Below are positions 52,413-62,680 of a stretch of DNA of 64,000 nt, one piece after another; position 1 is the stretch's first letter, and each line of letters starts with the position of its first letter. Both the position numbers and the translations under genes were made by a program. Under the pieces are notes generated by a model. That model saw nothing but the letters and a program-made list of their open reading frames with translations, did no database searches and was not told the DNA's origin. Source of the stretch: Streptomyces sp. NBC_00582. Lineage in GTDB: Bacteria > Actinomycetota > Actinomycetes > Streptomycetales > Streptomycetaceae. Where the stretch lies: positions 4,092,001 to 4,156,000 of the forward strand of contig NZ_CP107772.1 of assembly GCF_036345155.1 (NCBI RefSeq), read 5' to 3'.

Positions 52413-53003
52413 ATGTCTCTCGTTCTTGACCCCGCCGCCCAGGACCTGCTGTTCCGCGAGGCCCACACCGCGAACACCTTCACCGACGAGCCGGTGACCG
52501 ATGAGCAGATCCAGGCGATCTACGACCTGGTCAAGTTCGGCCCGACCGCCTTCAACCAGACCCCCCTGCGCATCACCCTGGTCCGCTCGGCCGAGGCCCG
52601 CGAGCGGCTGGTCCAGCACATGGCCGACGGCAACAAGGCCAAGACGTCCACCGCCCCGCTGGTCGCGATCCTCTCCGCGGACAACGAGTTCCACGAGGAG
52701 CTGCCGACCCTGTTCCCGGCCTTCCCGCAGGCCAAGGACCTCTTCTTCGCCGAGCGCGCGGCCCGCGAGGGTGCCGCCGGGATGAACGCCGCCCTCCAGG
52801 CCGCCTACTTCATCATCGGCATCCGCGCCGCCGGGCTGGCCGCCGGCCCGATGACCGGGCTGGACTTCGAGGGCGTCCGCAAGGAGTTCCTCGACGACGA
52901 CCACACCCCGCTGATGGTGATCAACATCGGCAAGCCCGGCCCGGACGCCTCGTACCCGCGTTCCCCGCGCCGCGCCTACGACGAGGTCGTCACCACCGTC
53001 TGA
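52413..53003 (+). CDS. malonic semialdehyde reductase/RutE-type nitroreductase
   Basis: GAGGA stands 6 bases before the ATG. The 196-residue flavoprotein matches the HadB/RutE branch of nitroreductases: FTDEPVTDEQIQAIYDLVKF, GPTAFNQTPLRITLVRS and GMNAALQAAYFIIGIRAAGL, with GPMTGLDFEGVRKEF near the end. RutE reduces 3-oxopropanoate (malonic semialdehyde) to 3-hydroxypropanoate during pyrimidine breakdown. No other rut genes are present here, so the physiological substrate may differ. It has its own promoter and shares a palindromic terminator with the convergent DUF4245 gene. Confidence 0.9.
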   Translation: MSLVLDPAAQDLLFREAHTANTFTDEPVTDEQIQAIYDLVKFGPTAFNQTPLRITLVRSAEARERLVQHMADGNKAKTSTAPLVAILSADNEFHEELPTLFPAFPQAKDLFFAERAAREGAAGMNAALQAAYFIIGIRAAGLAAGPMTGLDFEGVRKEFLDDDHTPLMVINIGKPGPDASYPRSPRRAYDEVVTTV

Positions 53004-53069
53004 GTCGCCCGTGACATGCGAAGAGGCCCCCGGCAGCCGGGGGCCTCTTCGCATGTCACGGGCGACTCA
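53001..53069. terminator. perfect 34-bp-arm bidirectional palindrome containing both stop codons
   Basis: Bases 53001-53034 are the exact reverse complement of 53036-53069 with one central base. The outer three bases of each arm are the TGA stop codons of the convergent reductase and DUF4245 genes. Transcripts from either side would form the same long hairpin, an efficient two-way terminator. Confidence 0.9.
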
Positions 53070-53591
53070 CGCCATCTTCAGCGCCGTCGCCATCTCCGTC
53101 AGGCGGTCGAAGGACGCCGTGCCCGCGACGACCGTCGTCGAGCCGTCGGTGCCCTGGAGGACCAGCGCGTCGTAGCGGCCGCCGGTGTAGCGGGTCCAGG
53201 TGCGGCCGGCGATGTCCTCCGTGACCTTGGTCGCCCGCGCGCCCTGGCTCGCCTCCTCGATGAACTCGGCGCGCTTCCGAGTCGACTGCTCGATGGCGAC
53301 GTACTCCCCGTCGGGAGCGTGGAAGCCGAGGTGCCAGGAGTCGAACGCGGCGCCCTGGAAGCGCACGGAGGTCGCCTTCCAGCTCTCGGGCAGGCCCTCG
53401 GGCGCGGCCACCGGGTACGACGCCGCACGTCGAGCCGTGAGCAGCTCGACACGGTAGTCGACCCGCTTGACGTCGGGAGCGGTTTCGTCGTGCGGGACGA
53501 AGAGGTAGATCACATACGCCGCGATGACGATGAGGCCCAGGGAGAGGACCATGTCCCGGGCCGTTTTCTGCTTGCCGTTCGAACCTGCCAC
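53067..53591 (-). CDS. DUF4245 membrane-anchored protein
   Basis: The product has 174 residues: one N-terminal anchor helix ([18 protein letters not shown], residues about 16-33), then an extracytoplasmic domain of about 140 residues. The conserved pattern [32 protein letters not shown] and a Gly-Arg-x-Trp motif ([10 protein letters not shown]) fits DUF4245. The ATG at 53591 is close to the divergent glpX promoter. Function unknown. Its stop is the edge of the 34-bp palindrome. Confidence 0.88.
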   Translation of the reverse strand: MAGSNGKQKTARDMVLSLGLIVIAAYVIYLFVPHDETAPDVKRVDYRVELLTARRAASYPVAAPEGLPESWKATSVRFQGAAFDSWHLGFHAPDGEYVAIEQSTRKRAEFIEEASQGARATKVTEDIAGRTWTRYTGGRYDALVLQGTDGSTTVVAGTASFDRLTEMATALKMA

Positions 53592-53717
53592 GCCCCCTAT
53601 CGTCGCAGGTGCCCGGTCCGCTCATCCGTGGGGTCCCCTGCTCATTTTGTCGGACTGACGATAGAGTCGAGATCGAACCCTCATCCGGCCGTCGTCGTAT
53701 CAGAAAGGTGCGCTCCG

Positions 53718-54752
53718 ATGACCGAGCATCATCATCTGCCGTCCGAGCTCGATGTCCCCTCCGAGGCCCCCGACCGCAACCTCGCCCTGGAACTCGTCCG
53801 TGTGACCGAGGCCGCCGCGATGGCCGCGGGCCGCTGGGTGGGGCGCGGTGACAAGAACGGCGCCGACGGTGCCGCGGTGCGCGCCATGCGGACCCTCGTC
53901 TCGACCGTCTCGATGAACGGCGTCGTCGTCATCGGCGAGGGCGAGAAGGACGAGGCGCCGATGCTGTTCAACGGGGAGCGGGTCGGCGACGGGACCGGGC
54001 CGGAGGTGGACATCGCCGTCGACCCGATCGACGGGACGACGCTGACGGCCAAGGGCATGCCGAACGCGATCGCCGTGCTCGCGGCGACCGAGCGGGGCGC
54101 GATGTTCGACCCGTCCGCCGTGTTCTACATGGACAAGCTGGTCACCGGCCCGGAGGCCGCCGAGTTCGTCGACATCAACGCGCCCGTCGAGGTCAACATC
54201 CGGCGGGTCGCCAAGGCCAAGCGGGCCACCCCCGAGGACGTCACCGTCGTCATCCTGGACCGGCCGCGGCACGAGGGCATCATCAAGGAGATCCGGGACA
54301 CCGGGGCGCGCATCAAGCTGATCTCCGACGGCGATGTGGCCGGCTCGATCCTGGCGCTGCGCGAGGGCACCGGTGTCGATCTGCTGCTCGGTATCGGCGG
54401 TACGCCGGAGGGCATCATCTCGGCCTGTGCGGTGAAGTGCCTGGGCGGCACCATCCAGGGCAAGCTGTGGCCCAAGGACGACGAGGAGCGGCAGCGGGCG
54501 GTCGACGCGGGGCACGATCTCGACCGGGTACTGACGACCGAGGACCTGGTCAAGGGCGAGAACGTGTTCTTCGTCGCGACCGGGATCACGGACGGGGAGT
54601 TGTTGCGGGGGGTGCGGTATCGGTCGGAGACCGCGACGACCGACTCGATCGTGATGCGGTCGAAGTCGGGGACGGTGCGGAGGATCGACTCCGAGCATCG
54701 GTTGAGCAAGCTCCGGGCTTACTCCGCGATTGACTTCGATCGCGCCAAGTAG
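53718..54752 (+). CDS. glpX: class II fructose-1,6-bisphosphatase
   Basis: The 344-residue GlpX enzyme dephosphorylates fructose-1,6-bisphosphate in gluconeogenesis, the main FBPase of actinobacteria. Metal and substrate motifs are [27 protein letters not shown] and [11 protein letters not shown], with [18 protein letters not shown] lies about 10 bases before the ATG. A longer upstream frame runs through the palindrome and is not coding. TAGAGT at 53662-53667 may be its -10 box. A terminator separates it from the convergent wbl gene. Confidence 0.95.
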   Translation: MTEHHHLPSELDVPSEAPDRNLALELVRVTEAAAMAAGRWVGRGDKNGADGAAVRAMRTLVSTVSMNGVVVIGEGEKDEAPMLFNGERVGDGTGPEVDIAVDPIDGTTLTAKGMPNAIAVLAATERGAMFDPSAVFYMDKLVTGPEAAEFVDINAPVEVNIRRVAKAKRATPEDVTVVILDRPRHEGIIKEIRDTGARIKLISDGDVAGSILALREGTGVDLLLGIGGTPEGIISACAVKCLGGTIQGKLWPKDDEERQRAVDAGHDLDRVLTTEDLVKGENVFFVATGITDGELLRGVRYRSETATTDSIVMRSKSGTVRRIDSEHRLSKLRAYSAIDFDRAK

Positions 54753-54792
54753 GGGTGGGGGGCGGGCGTCGGCGGGTGCGCTGTGGCTTGTG

Positions 54793-54813
54793 GCGCAGTT
54801 CCCCGCGCCCCTG
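54793..54813 (+). repeat. Streptomyces-type GCAGTTCCCCGCGCCCCT repeat (copy 1)
   Basis: This 21-base word lies between glpX and the wbl gene. I recall it as a very frequent intergenic repeat in Streptomyces genomes. A second copy with one extra C lies at 62609-62630, and a degenerate one near 54858-54876. Confidence 0.7.
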
Positions 54814-54893
54814 GAAGAGCGCGCCCCCTTCGCAGAACGCGGCCGTTTCCAGAACGCGCCGTTCCCCGCGCCCCCGGAGAAGCGAAAAGAGCA

Positions 54894-54921
54894 GGGCGCC
54901 CCCGGTGCGGTGGGGGCGCCC
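54894..54921. terminator. bidirectional terminator between glpX and wbl gene
   Basis: GGGCGCCCCC and GGGGGCGCCC form a perfect 10-bp stem around an 8-base loop, between the convergent glpX and WhiB-like genes and 5 bases from the stop of the latter. Confidence 0.7.
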
Positions 54922-54925
54922 CTGG

Positions 54926-55297
54926 TCAGCCTGCTTGGGCTATGCGGCTCGTGGTCCTGGCGGCCTTCTTCAGTTCCATGTCGCGGCGGCGGCGCCGGGC
55001 GAGGACGACGCGGCGTTCGGCGGCGGTGAGGCCGCCCCAGACGCCGTAGGGCTCGGGCTGGAGCAGGGCGTGCTCGCGGCACTCCACCATGACCGGACAG
55101 CGGGCGCAGACCCGCTTCGCGGCCTCTTCGCGGGAGAGACGGGCGGCGGTGGGTTCCTTGGAGGGCGCGAAGAACAGGCCTGCCTCGTCGCGTCGGCACA
55201 CCGCCTCGGTGTGCCAGGGAGCGTCTTGGTCGCGCGCTGGCACCCGCTGGGCCGGAACGGCGGCGACCTGCAGGGACGAATGCGGCGGTTGCAGCAC
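54926..55297 (-). CDS. wblI: WhiB-like iron-sulfur transcription factor
   Basis: The product has 123 residues. The four cluster Cys are seen in AVCRRDEAG, RVCARCPVMVEC (C-x2-C-x5-C) and the beta-turn motif GVWGGLTAAERR, followed by a basic tail (VLARRRRRD). Wbl proteins bind a [4Fe-4S] cluster, sense NO or redox state and act with sigma factors. GTG start with GGAG 7 bases upstream. The name wblI rests on position beside glpX (SCO5046 in S. coelicolor, from memory). An N-terminal extension of about 30 residues before the first Cys is longer than in WhiB itself. Confidence 0.82.
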   Translation of the reverse strand: MLQPPHSSLQVAAVPAQRVPARDQDAPWHTEAVCRRDEAGLFFAPSKEPTAARLSREEAAKRVCARCPVMVECREHALLQPEPYGVWGGLTAAERRVVLARRRRRDMELKKAARTTSRIAQAG

Positions 55298-55402
55298 GGG
55301 TCTACTCCTGACGACGGCTTCGCGAGCGAGAGACGATGCAGCAAGGCCTACCCGCTGTGCGCGCGCCTATGCACTCCGTCCCGAACCGCTGATTCACGAC
55401 CG

Positions 55403-56092
55403 TCAATGACCCAGGTGTTTGCGCAAACCCCTGTCGACCTTGCGCTGCACCCGGTCGAGGATGTCCGCGACGAGTCTGCCGCGCTTCGGCCGGCCCTCGA
55501 TGTTGCCGAGGACCGCCCAGCCGTCGACGTAGACCACGGGGGCGTCGGGTTCGGGCGAGTCGAGGGCGTCCACCTCGAAGTTGCCGAGGACGCCGCCGCC
55601 GGTGCCGCGCAGCGACACGTTCTCCGGGACGTACACCTCGACGTTGCCGAAGACCGCCCAGGCCTTGACCATGACCTGCTGATACTCGAAGAGGGCCTCG
55701 CTGAGGTCGATCTCGACGCTGCCGAAGATCGCGTACGCGTGGATACGGCGGCCCGCGCGCCAGCGGCCCCGGCGGCTGGCGCTGCTGAACACCGCGACGA
55801 CGTTGTCGTCGGGGTCGGCGGGGATGGCTCCGGCGGCGGGGTGGCTCGGGGCACCACCGGGTGCCGCACGGCGGGTGTGGGCGGCGGGCAGGTCCCCCAT
55901 GAAGACCTCCAGCTCCCCGACCGTCTTGGCGGCCAGCACACCCTCCACGCGCTCGGCGTGCTCGTCGGCGGTGAGCCGGCCCTCGGCCAGGGCCTCGCGC
56001 AGGATGTCCGCGACCCGGTCGCGGTCGGCGTCCGACGCGCGCAGCTGGGCGGGCGGTGCGGGGGCGGCGGCGGTCTGCTTCTGAAGGTCCAC
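55403..56092 (-). CDS. DUF1707/LiaF-like protein
   Basis: This 229-residue soluble protein has an N-terminal DUF1707 domain at about residues 17-68 (LRASDADRDRVADILREALA, then EGRLTADEHAERVE). The linker is Pro/Ala-rich. A C-terminal beta-helical region (about 115-205) has repeating G-x-V/I-E-V/I motifs (AIFGSVEIDL, AVFGNVEVYV, VLGNFEVDAL, AVLGNIEG), as in LiaF/cell-wall-active antibiotic-response proteins. It lacks membrane helices. Possible link to envelope stress; the partner kinase is not nearby. It is divergent from the class I fumarase gene. Confidence 0.88.
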   Translation of the reverse strand: MDLQKQTAAAPAPPAQLRASDADRDRVADILREALAEGRLTADEHAERVEGVLAAKTVGELEVFMGDLPAAHTRRAAPGGAPSHPAAGAIPADPDDNVVAVFSSASRRGRWRAGRRIHAYAIFGSVEIDLSEALFEYQQVMVKAWAVFGNVEVYVPENVSLRGTGGGVLGNFEVDALDSPEPDAPVVYVDGWAVLGNIEGRPKRGRLVADILDRVQRKVDRGLRKHLGH

Positions 56093-56241
56093 GGAACCAG
56101 CCTACCCACACACGATAGATCGCGATAGCCCCACGCCGACTGAGCCTTACCTCACAAGCTCGGTGTCAGAGGCAGGTTCTACGCTGGTGGGGCCCGCCAG
56201 TGTCGGCGGGCCGCCGTCTGCAGAGTGAGGAATGGGCTGCG

Positions 56242-57909
<1,668 letters not shown>

Positions 57910-57983
57910 CCGCGCGCGACGAGTCGCCTCCACGGGAACAGCGGGCGGGTCCGCGATGCTGTCCCCTGTGGAGGTGATCGTCG

Positions 57984-59387
57984 ATGACCGACGAGCAGGA
58001 CAAGGGCGGCTACCGCGTCGAGCACGACTCCATGGGCGAGGTACGCGTCCCGGCGGATGCCAAGTGGCGGGCGCAGACGCAGCGGGCCGTGGAGAACTTT
58101 CCCGTGTCCGGGCAGCGGATCGAGCGGGCGCACATCGAGGCGCTGGCGCGGATCAAGGGTGCCGCCGCGAAGGTGAACGCCGAACTCGGGGTGCTCGACA
58201 AGGACGTGGCGGAGGCCGTCCAGGACGCGGCGGCGGAGGTCGCCGAGGGGGCCTGGGACGCGCACTTCCCGGTGGACGTGTTCCAGACGGGGTCGGGGAC
58301 CTCGTCGAACATGAACACCAACGAGGTCATCGCCACGCTGGCGAGCGAGCGGCTCGGCCGGGGCGTCCATCCCAATGATCACGTCAACGCGTCGCAGTCG
58401 TCCAACGACGTGTTCCCGTCCAGCATCCACATCGCCGCCACCGCCGCCGTCACCCGGGACCTGATCCCGGCCCTGGAGCACCTCGCCGAGGCGCTCGGCC
58501 GCAAGGCGGAGGAGTTCACGGACGTCGTGAAGTCCGGGCGGACCCATCTGATGGACGCCACGCCCGTGACGCTCGGTCAGGAGTTCGCCGGGTACGCCGC
58601 CCAGGTGCGCTACGGCGTCGAGCGGCTCACGGCCTCCCTGCCCCGGCTCGCCGAGCTGCCGCTGGGCGGCACCGCCGTCGGGACCGGGATCAACACCCCG
58701 CCCGGCTTCTCCGCCGCCGTCATCGCGGAGGTCGCCCGCGCCACCGGGCTGCCGCTGACCGAGGCCCGGGACCACTTCGAGGCGCAGGGCGCCCGCGACG
58801 GGATCGTGGAGACCAGCGGGCAGCTGCGGACCATCGCGGTCTCGCTCACGAAGATCGCCAATGATCTGCGGTGGATGTCCTCGGGGCCGAGGACGGGGCT
58901 CGCGGAGATCTCGCTGCCCGACCTCCAGCCCGGCTCCTCGATCATGCCCGGCAAGGTGAACCCGGTGATCCCGGAGGCCGTGCTGATGGTCGCCGCGCAG
59001 GTCATGGGCAACGACGCCACCGTCGCCGCCGCCGGCGCGGCCGGCAACTTCGAGCTGAACGTGATGCTCCCGGTCATCGCCAAGAACGTGCTGGAGTCGA
59101 TCCGGCTGCTCGCCAACGTCTCCCGGCTGCTCGCCGACCGGACCGTCGACGGAATCGTCGCGCACCGGGAGCGGGCCCGGGAGTACGCCGAGTCGTCACC
59201 GTCCGTCGTCACCCCGCTCAACAAATACATCGGCTACGAGGAGGCCGCCAAGGTCGCCAAGAAGGCGCTCGCGCAGCGCAAGACGATCCGCCAGGTCGTC
59301 CTCGAAAGCGGGTATGTGGAGGGCGGCAGGCTGACGGTCGAACAGCTCGACGAGGCCCTGGATGTCCTGCGGATGACACGCCCGTAA
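57984..59387 (+). CDS. fumC: class II fumarate hydratase
   Basis: The 467-residue protein is an oxygen-tolerant homotetrameric fumarase. The family signature is [16 protein letters not shown]. Active-site segments are [26 protein letters not shown] and [13 protein letters not shown]. The ribosome binding site GGAGGTGATC is a near-complete match to the 16S anti-SD and stands 7 bases before the ATG. Gene order suggests co-transcription with the class I enzyme, yet only this one has so strong a binding site. Confidence 0.95.
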   Translation: MTDEQDKGGYRVEHDSMGEVRVPADAKWRAQTQRAVENFPVSGQRIERAHIEALARIKGAAAKVNAELGVLDKDVAEAVQDAAAEVAEGAWDAHFPVDVFQTGSGTSSNMNTNEVIATLASERLGRGVHPNDHVNASQSSNDVFPSSIHIAATAAVTRDLIPALEHLAEALGRKAEEFTDVVKSGRTHLMDATPVTLGQEFAGYAAQVRYGVERLTASLPRLAELPLGGTAVGTGINTPPGFSAAVIAEVARATGLPLTEARDHFEAQGARDGIVETSGQLRTIAVSLTKIANDLRWMSSGPRTGLAEISLPDLQPGSSIMPGKVNPVIPEAVLMVAAQVMGNDATVAAAGAAGNFELNVMLPVIAKNVLESIRLLANVSRLLADRTVDGIVAHRERAREYAESSPSVVTPLNKYIGYEEAAKVAKKALAQRKTIRQVVLESGYVEGGRLTVEQLDEALDVLRMTRP

Positions 59388-59396
59388 CCTTTCCGC

Positions 59397-59425
59397 GCGG
59401 CGCGCAGAACCGTGACGCGCGCCGC
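59397..59425 (+). terminator. hairpin after fumC
   Basis: GCGGCGCGC (59397-59405) pairs perfectly with GCGCGCCGC (59417-59425) across an 11-base loop, 10 bases after the fumC stop. There is no T-tract. Confidence 0.5.
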
Positions 59426-59459
59426 AGCGTCGTATGCCCATGGCACCTAATATCTGTGC

Positions 59460-60152
59460 ATGGCAGACGGTGGAGCGGTGAGACGCGTGGGAACAGGTGG
59501 TACGACGGCCCACTGGGCGCCCGGGGACCGGGTCCTGTGGCGCTACCGCGAGAACGGCGGCCCGGGCTTCCACATCGCCCGCCCGGTCACCGTGGTCCGT
59601 GACGACGAGGAGCTGCTCGCGGTCTGGCTCGCGCCCGGCACCCAGGTCGTCAAGCCCGTGCTCGCCGACGGCACCCCGCTGCACCAGGAACCGCTCCCGA
59701 CGCGCTACACCAAGCCCCGGACCGTCCAGCTCGACCGCTGGTTCGGCACCGGGGTGCTGAAGCTGGCCCGGCCCGGCGACCCCTGGTCGGTGTGGCTGTT
59801 CTGGGAGCCGGGCTGGCAGTTCAAGAACTGGTACGTCAATCTGGAGGAGCCGCTGGCCCGTTGGGACGGCGGAGTGGACTCCGAGGATCACTTTCTGGAC
59901 ATCTGCGTGTACCCGGATCGCAGTTGGGACTGGCGCGACGAGGACGAGTTCGCGCAGGCCCAGCAGGACGGGCTGATGGACACCGCCGTCGCCGGGCGGG
60001 TGCAGGAGGCCGGCCGCGCGGCGGTGGAGGTGATCCGCGCCTGGGAGGCCCCGTTCAACAAGGGCTGGCAGCACTGGCGCCCGGATCCCTCCTGGGCCGT
60101 ACCGTTGCTTCCGGAGGACTGGGACCGCGTCCCGGCGCACATGTCCACATGA
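59460..60152 (+). CDS. DUF402-domain protein
   Basis: The product has 230 residues. The DUF402 core occupies about residues 60-175, with conserved DRWFGTGVLKL, EPGWQFKNWYVNLEEPL, the acidic SEDHFLDICVYPD and WRDEDEF. Some relatives are nucleoside diphosphate/triphosphate phosphatases with such acidic metal sites. TAATAT (59448-59453) followed by six bases and the ATG suggests a leaderless transcript. The C-terminus WDRVPAHMST is unremarkable. Substrate unknown. Confidence 0.88.
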   Translation: MADGGAVRRVGTGGTTAHWAPGDRVLWRYRENGGPGFHIARPVTVVRDDEELLAVWLAPGTQVVKPVLADGTPLHQEPLPTRYTKPRTVQLDRWFGTGVLKLARPGDPWSVWLFWEPGWQFKNWYVNLEEPLARWDGGVDSEDHFLDICVYPDRSWDWRDEDEFAQAQQDGLMDTAVAGRVQEAGRAAVEVIRAWEAPFNKGWQHWRPDPSWAVPLLPEDWDRVPAHMST

Positions 60153-60157
60153 GACCC

Positions 60158-60188
60158 TTGATGCGCCCCCGGGCAGGAAACGTAGGAT
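60158..60188 (+). promoter_or_regulatory. candidate promoter of the second SpoIIE-type gene
   Basis: TTGATG (60158-60163), a 19-base spacer and TAGGAT (60183-60188) form a plausible promoter 81 bases before the small ORF and about 290 bases before the phosphatase start. Confidence 0.4.
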
Positions 60189-60268
60189 CGTCCTCCGCAA
60201 GACCATCGAACAGCAACTCCCGGGGCCGACACCGGGTCTGACCGAACGTCACCGAGGGGCGGCAGGAC

Positions 60269-60481
60269 GTGAGCGAGGGGTACGAGGGCAACACGGGCGG
60301 GGCCGACCGTACGGTCGGTGTCCGCCGCCAGGGCCGCGCCCGGCCCTCCGGTGGCACAGGAACAGCCTCTGACCACGCGGGAAATCCGTTCCGGGGACAG
60401 CTATTCCGGGTATCGGATTTTCTGCGGGACCAACTGTGTGCGCGCCGCGCAGCCCCGGACGGACGGATTCGACACGCGTGA
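60269..60481 (+). CDS. possible 70-residue leader ORF overlapping the phosphatase start
   Basis: A GTG at 60269 with GGCAGGA upstream opens 70 codons whose TGA overlaps the phosphatase GTG (GTGA), the arrangement of coupled genes. The N-terminal half has normal codon use. The C-terminal half contains rare codons (CTA, GTA, TTT) and may instead be leader or promoter sequence. No known family. Confidence 0.3.
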   Translation: MSEGYEGNTGGADRTVGVRRQGRARPSGGTGTASDHAGNPFRGQLFRVSDFLRDQLCARRAAPDGRIRHA

Positions 60482-62580
60482 CGGAGCAGCCCACCAGCTA
60501 CGAACGCCCCCAGGGCGTCGACCCCACGGATGCCCGCGGGGGGCTCCTGCATACCCAGGCCCCGGACGCCTCGGACGCCTTACCTCCCGCCGCCTCCCAG
60601 GGCCGCGCGGAGGACGGCCCTGGCACCACCGCGCCGTTGGCCACCAGCGGGAAGGGCAGCAAGGGAAACAAGAGTGCCCAGGGAACGGATCCGGCCGGTT
60701 CACAGGCCGAGCACTCCCAGCCGGCGGCCGGAGTGGAACCCGACAGTCACCGGCCGCGTCCGGCGCCCGAGTCCATCCCGGCCCAGCCGGGCGGTGACAC
60801 GCGCTCAGAGCGTCGTACGGGGCAAGGGGTGACGCCCGGGCGGCCCACACCGATGCGCAGGGACGGGGACCGGCTGCGTTTCGTGGGCGCCGCGACCCGG
60901 CGGATCGCCCGTGGTCTGGACCTCGACGAGATCGTGATGGGGCTGTGCCGGGCCACCGTGCCGACCTTCTCCGACGCGATCCTCGTCTATCTGCGCGACC
61001 CGCTGCCGGTCGGCGACGAACGGCCGGTGGCCGACCGCGTCATGCTGCGGCTGCGGCGCACCGACCGCATCCCGGAGGAGCGCGACACCGAGACCGGCTT
61101 CGCCGCGCTCGCCCTGCCGCCGCCGGAGCCCTCCGAGCTGAGCGCCGAGTTGTCCTCCGCGATCGCCGAACTGTGCGAGGTGCGGCCCGGCGGGGCGCTC
61201 GCCGAGGTACTGCGCGGGGTGCGTCCGGTGTTCGCGGACAGCCCGGCCGCCCGTGCGGCGCTGCCCGAACTCCTGGGCGAGGACAGCACCTTGGTCATCC
61301 CCTGCGGCCAGCGGGCCATTCTGGCCCCGCTGCGCGGCCGGCGGCGGGTGATCGGCGCGGCGGTCTTCCTGCGCCGCCCGGAGCGCTTCCCGTTCGAGAC
61401 CGACGACCTGCTGGTGGCGGCGCAGCTCGCGACCCACAGCGCGCTGGGCATCGACAAGGCGGTGCTGTACGACCGCGAGGCGTACATCGCCGACGAGCTG
61501 CAGCGCACGATGCTCCCGGAGCATCTGCCCCGGCCGACGGGCGTACGGCTCGCGTCCCGCTATCTGCCGGCGGCGGAGACCGCGCGGGTCGGCGGCGACT
61601 GGTACGACGCGATCCCGCTGCCGGGCAGCCGGGTGGCGCTGGTCGTGGGCGATGTCATGGGTCATTCGATGACCTCGGCCGCGATCATGGGACAGCTGCG
61701 GACCACCGCGCAGACCCTGGCCGGGCTCGACCTGCCCCCGCAGGAGGTCCTGCACCATCTCGACGAGCAGGCTCAGCGGCTGGGCTCCGACCGGATGGCG
61801 ACCTGCCTGTACGCCGTCTACGACCCCGTATCGCATCGCATCACCATCGCCAACGCCGGACATCCCCCGCCGGTCCTGCTGCATCTGGGCGGCCGGGCCG
61901 AGGTGCTGCGGGTGCCGCCGGGGGCGCCGATCGGCGTGGGCGGGGTCGACTTCGAGGCGGTCGAGCTGGACGCGCCGGCCGGGGCGACGCTGCTGCTGTA
62001 CACCGACGGCCTGGTGGAGTCCCGGCTGCGGGACGTGGCGACCGGGATAGAGCAGTTGCGGGAGAAGCTGGCCGCGACCGCGCAGCTCACGGGGCCCGAT
62101 CATCCGCCGCCGCTGGAGGCGCTGTGCGACGAGGTGCTCGACATGCTCGGGCCGGGCGACCGGGACGACGACATCGCGCTGCTCGCGGCCCGCTTCGACG
62201 GGATCGCGCCGAGCGATGTGGCGTACTGGTTCCTGGAGCCGGAGGACGCGGCGCCCGGCCGTGCCCGGCGGCTGGCCCGGCGGGCGTTGTCCCGGTGGGG
62301 GATGGAGGATCTGACCGACTCCGTGGAGCTGCTGGTGAGTGAGGTCGTCACCAACGCGGTGCGGTATGCCTCCCGGCCGGTCACGTTGAGGCTTCTGCGT
62401 ACCGATGTGTTGCGGTGCGAGGTCGGGGACGATGTGCCTCAACTGCCCCGTCTGCGGCAGGCTCGGGCCACCGATGAGGGTGGGCGGGGGCTGTATCTGG
62501 TCAATCGGCTGGCTCGGCGGTGGGGGGCCACGCGGCTCAGTACCGGCAAGGTTGTGTGGTTCGAGTTGAATCGGTCGTAG
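60478..62580 (+). CDS. GAF-SpoIIE (PP2C)-HATPase signalling protein
   Basis: The GTG at 60478 gives 700 residues. The first 120 residues are disordered and Pro/Gly-rich. A GAF-like sensor domain (about 125-345; FVGAATRRIARGLDLDEIVM) follows. The SpoIIE/PP2C domain (about 355-570) carries RVGGDWYDAIPL, VGDVMGHSMTSAA and the DRDDDIALLAARF metal site. The C-terminal HATPase_c domain (about 580-700) has ELLVSEVVTNAVRYA and GRGLYLVNRLA. This fits the usual Streptomyces partner-switch phosphatase/kinase. It lacks the two PAS domains of the 36-38.6 kb protein, so the inputs differ. A terminator follows. Confidence 0.93.
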   Translation: MTEQPTSYERPQGVDPTDARGGLLHTQAPDASDALPPAASQGRAEDGPGTTAPLATSGKGSKGNKSAQGTDPAGSQAEHSQPAAGVEPDSHRPRPAPESIPAQPGGDTRSERRTGQGVTPGRPTPMRRDGDRLRFVGAATRRIARGLDLDEIVMGLCRATVPTFSDAILVYLRDPLPVGDERPVADRVMLRLRRTDRIPEERDTETGFAALALPPPEPSELSAELSSAIAELCEVRPGGALAEVLRGVRPVFADSPAARAALPELLGEDSTLVIPCGQRAILAPLRGRRRVIGAAVFLRRPERFPFETDDLLVAAQLATHSALGIDKAVLYDREAYIADELQRTMLPEHLPRPTGVRLASRYLPAAETARVGGDWYDAIPLPGSRVALVVGDVMGHSMTSAAIMGQLRTTAQTLAGLDLPPQEVLHHLDEQAQRLGSDRMATCLYAVYDPVSHRITIANAGHPPPVLLHLGGRAEVLRVPPGAPIGVGGVDFEAVELDAPAGATLLLYTDGLVESRLRDVATGIEQLREKLAATAQLTGPDHPPPLEALCDEVLDMLGPGDRDDDIALLAARFDGIAPSDVAYWFLEPEDAAPGRARRLARRALSRWGMEDLTDSVELLVSEVVTNAVRYASRPVTLRLLRTDVLRCEVGDDVPQLPRLRQARATDEGGRGLYLVNRLARRWGATRLSTGKVVWFELNRS

Positions 62581-62608
62581 ATCGGCTGCGGGCCGGTGGG
62601 GCTTGATC

Positions 62609-62630
62609 GCGCAGTTCCCCCGCGCCCCTG
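62609..62630 (+). repeat. Streptomyces-type GCAGTTCCCC(C)GCGCCCCT repeat (copy 2)
   Basis: The same word as at 54793-54813, with one extra C, lies between the phosphatase stop and its terminator. Confidence 0.7.
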
Positions 62631-62635
62631 ACGCG

Positions 62636-62671
62636 AGAGAGGGCGCCCGGTGGTGATCGGGCGCCCTCTCT
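62636..62671. terminator. bidirectional terminator between phosphatase and PBP genes
   Basis: A perfect 14-bp stem (62636-62649 with 62658-62671) surrounds an 8-base loop; TT follows on the + strand. It serves the convergent phosphatase and penicillin-binding protein genes. Confidence 0.75.
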
Positions 62672-62680
62672 TGTACGTGG

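Noticed and set aside
53016..53717. N-terminal extension of glpX through the palindrome
   Set aside because: It would read antisense through the DUF4245 gene; the ATG at 53718 matches the usual GlpX start.
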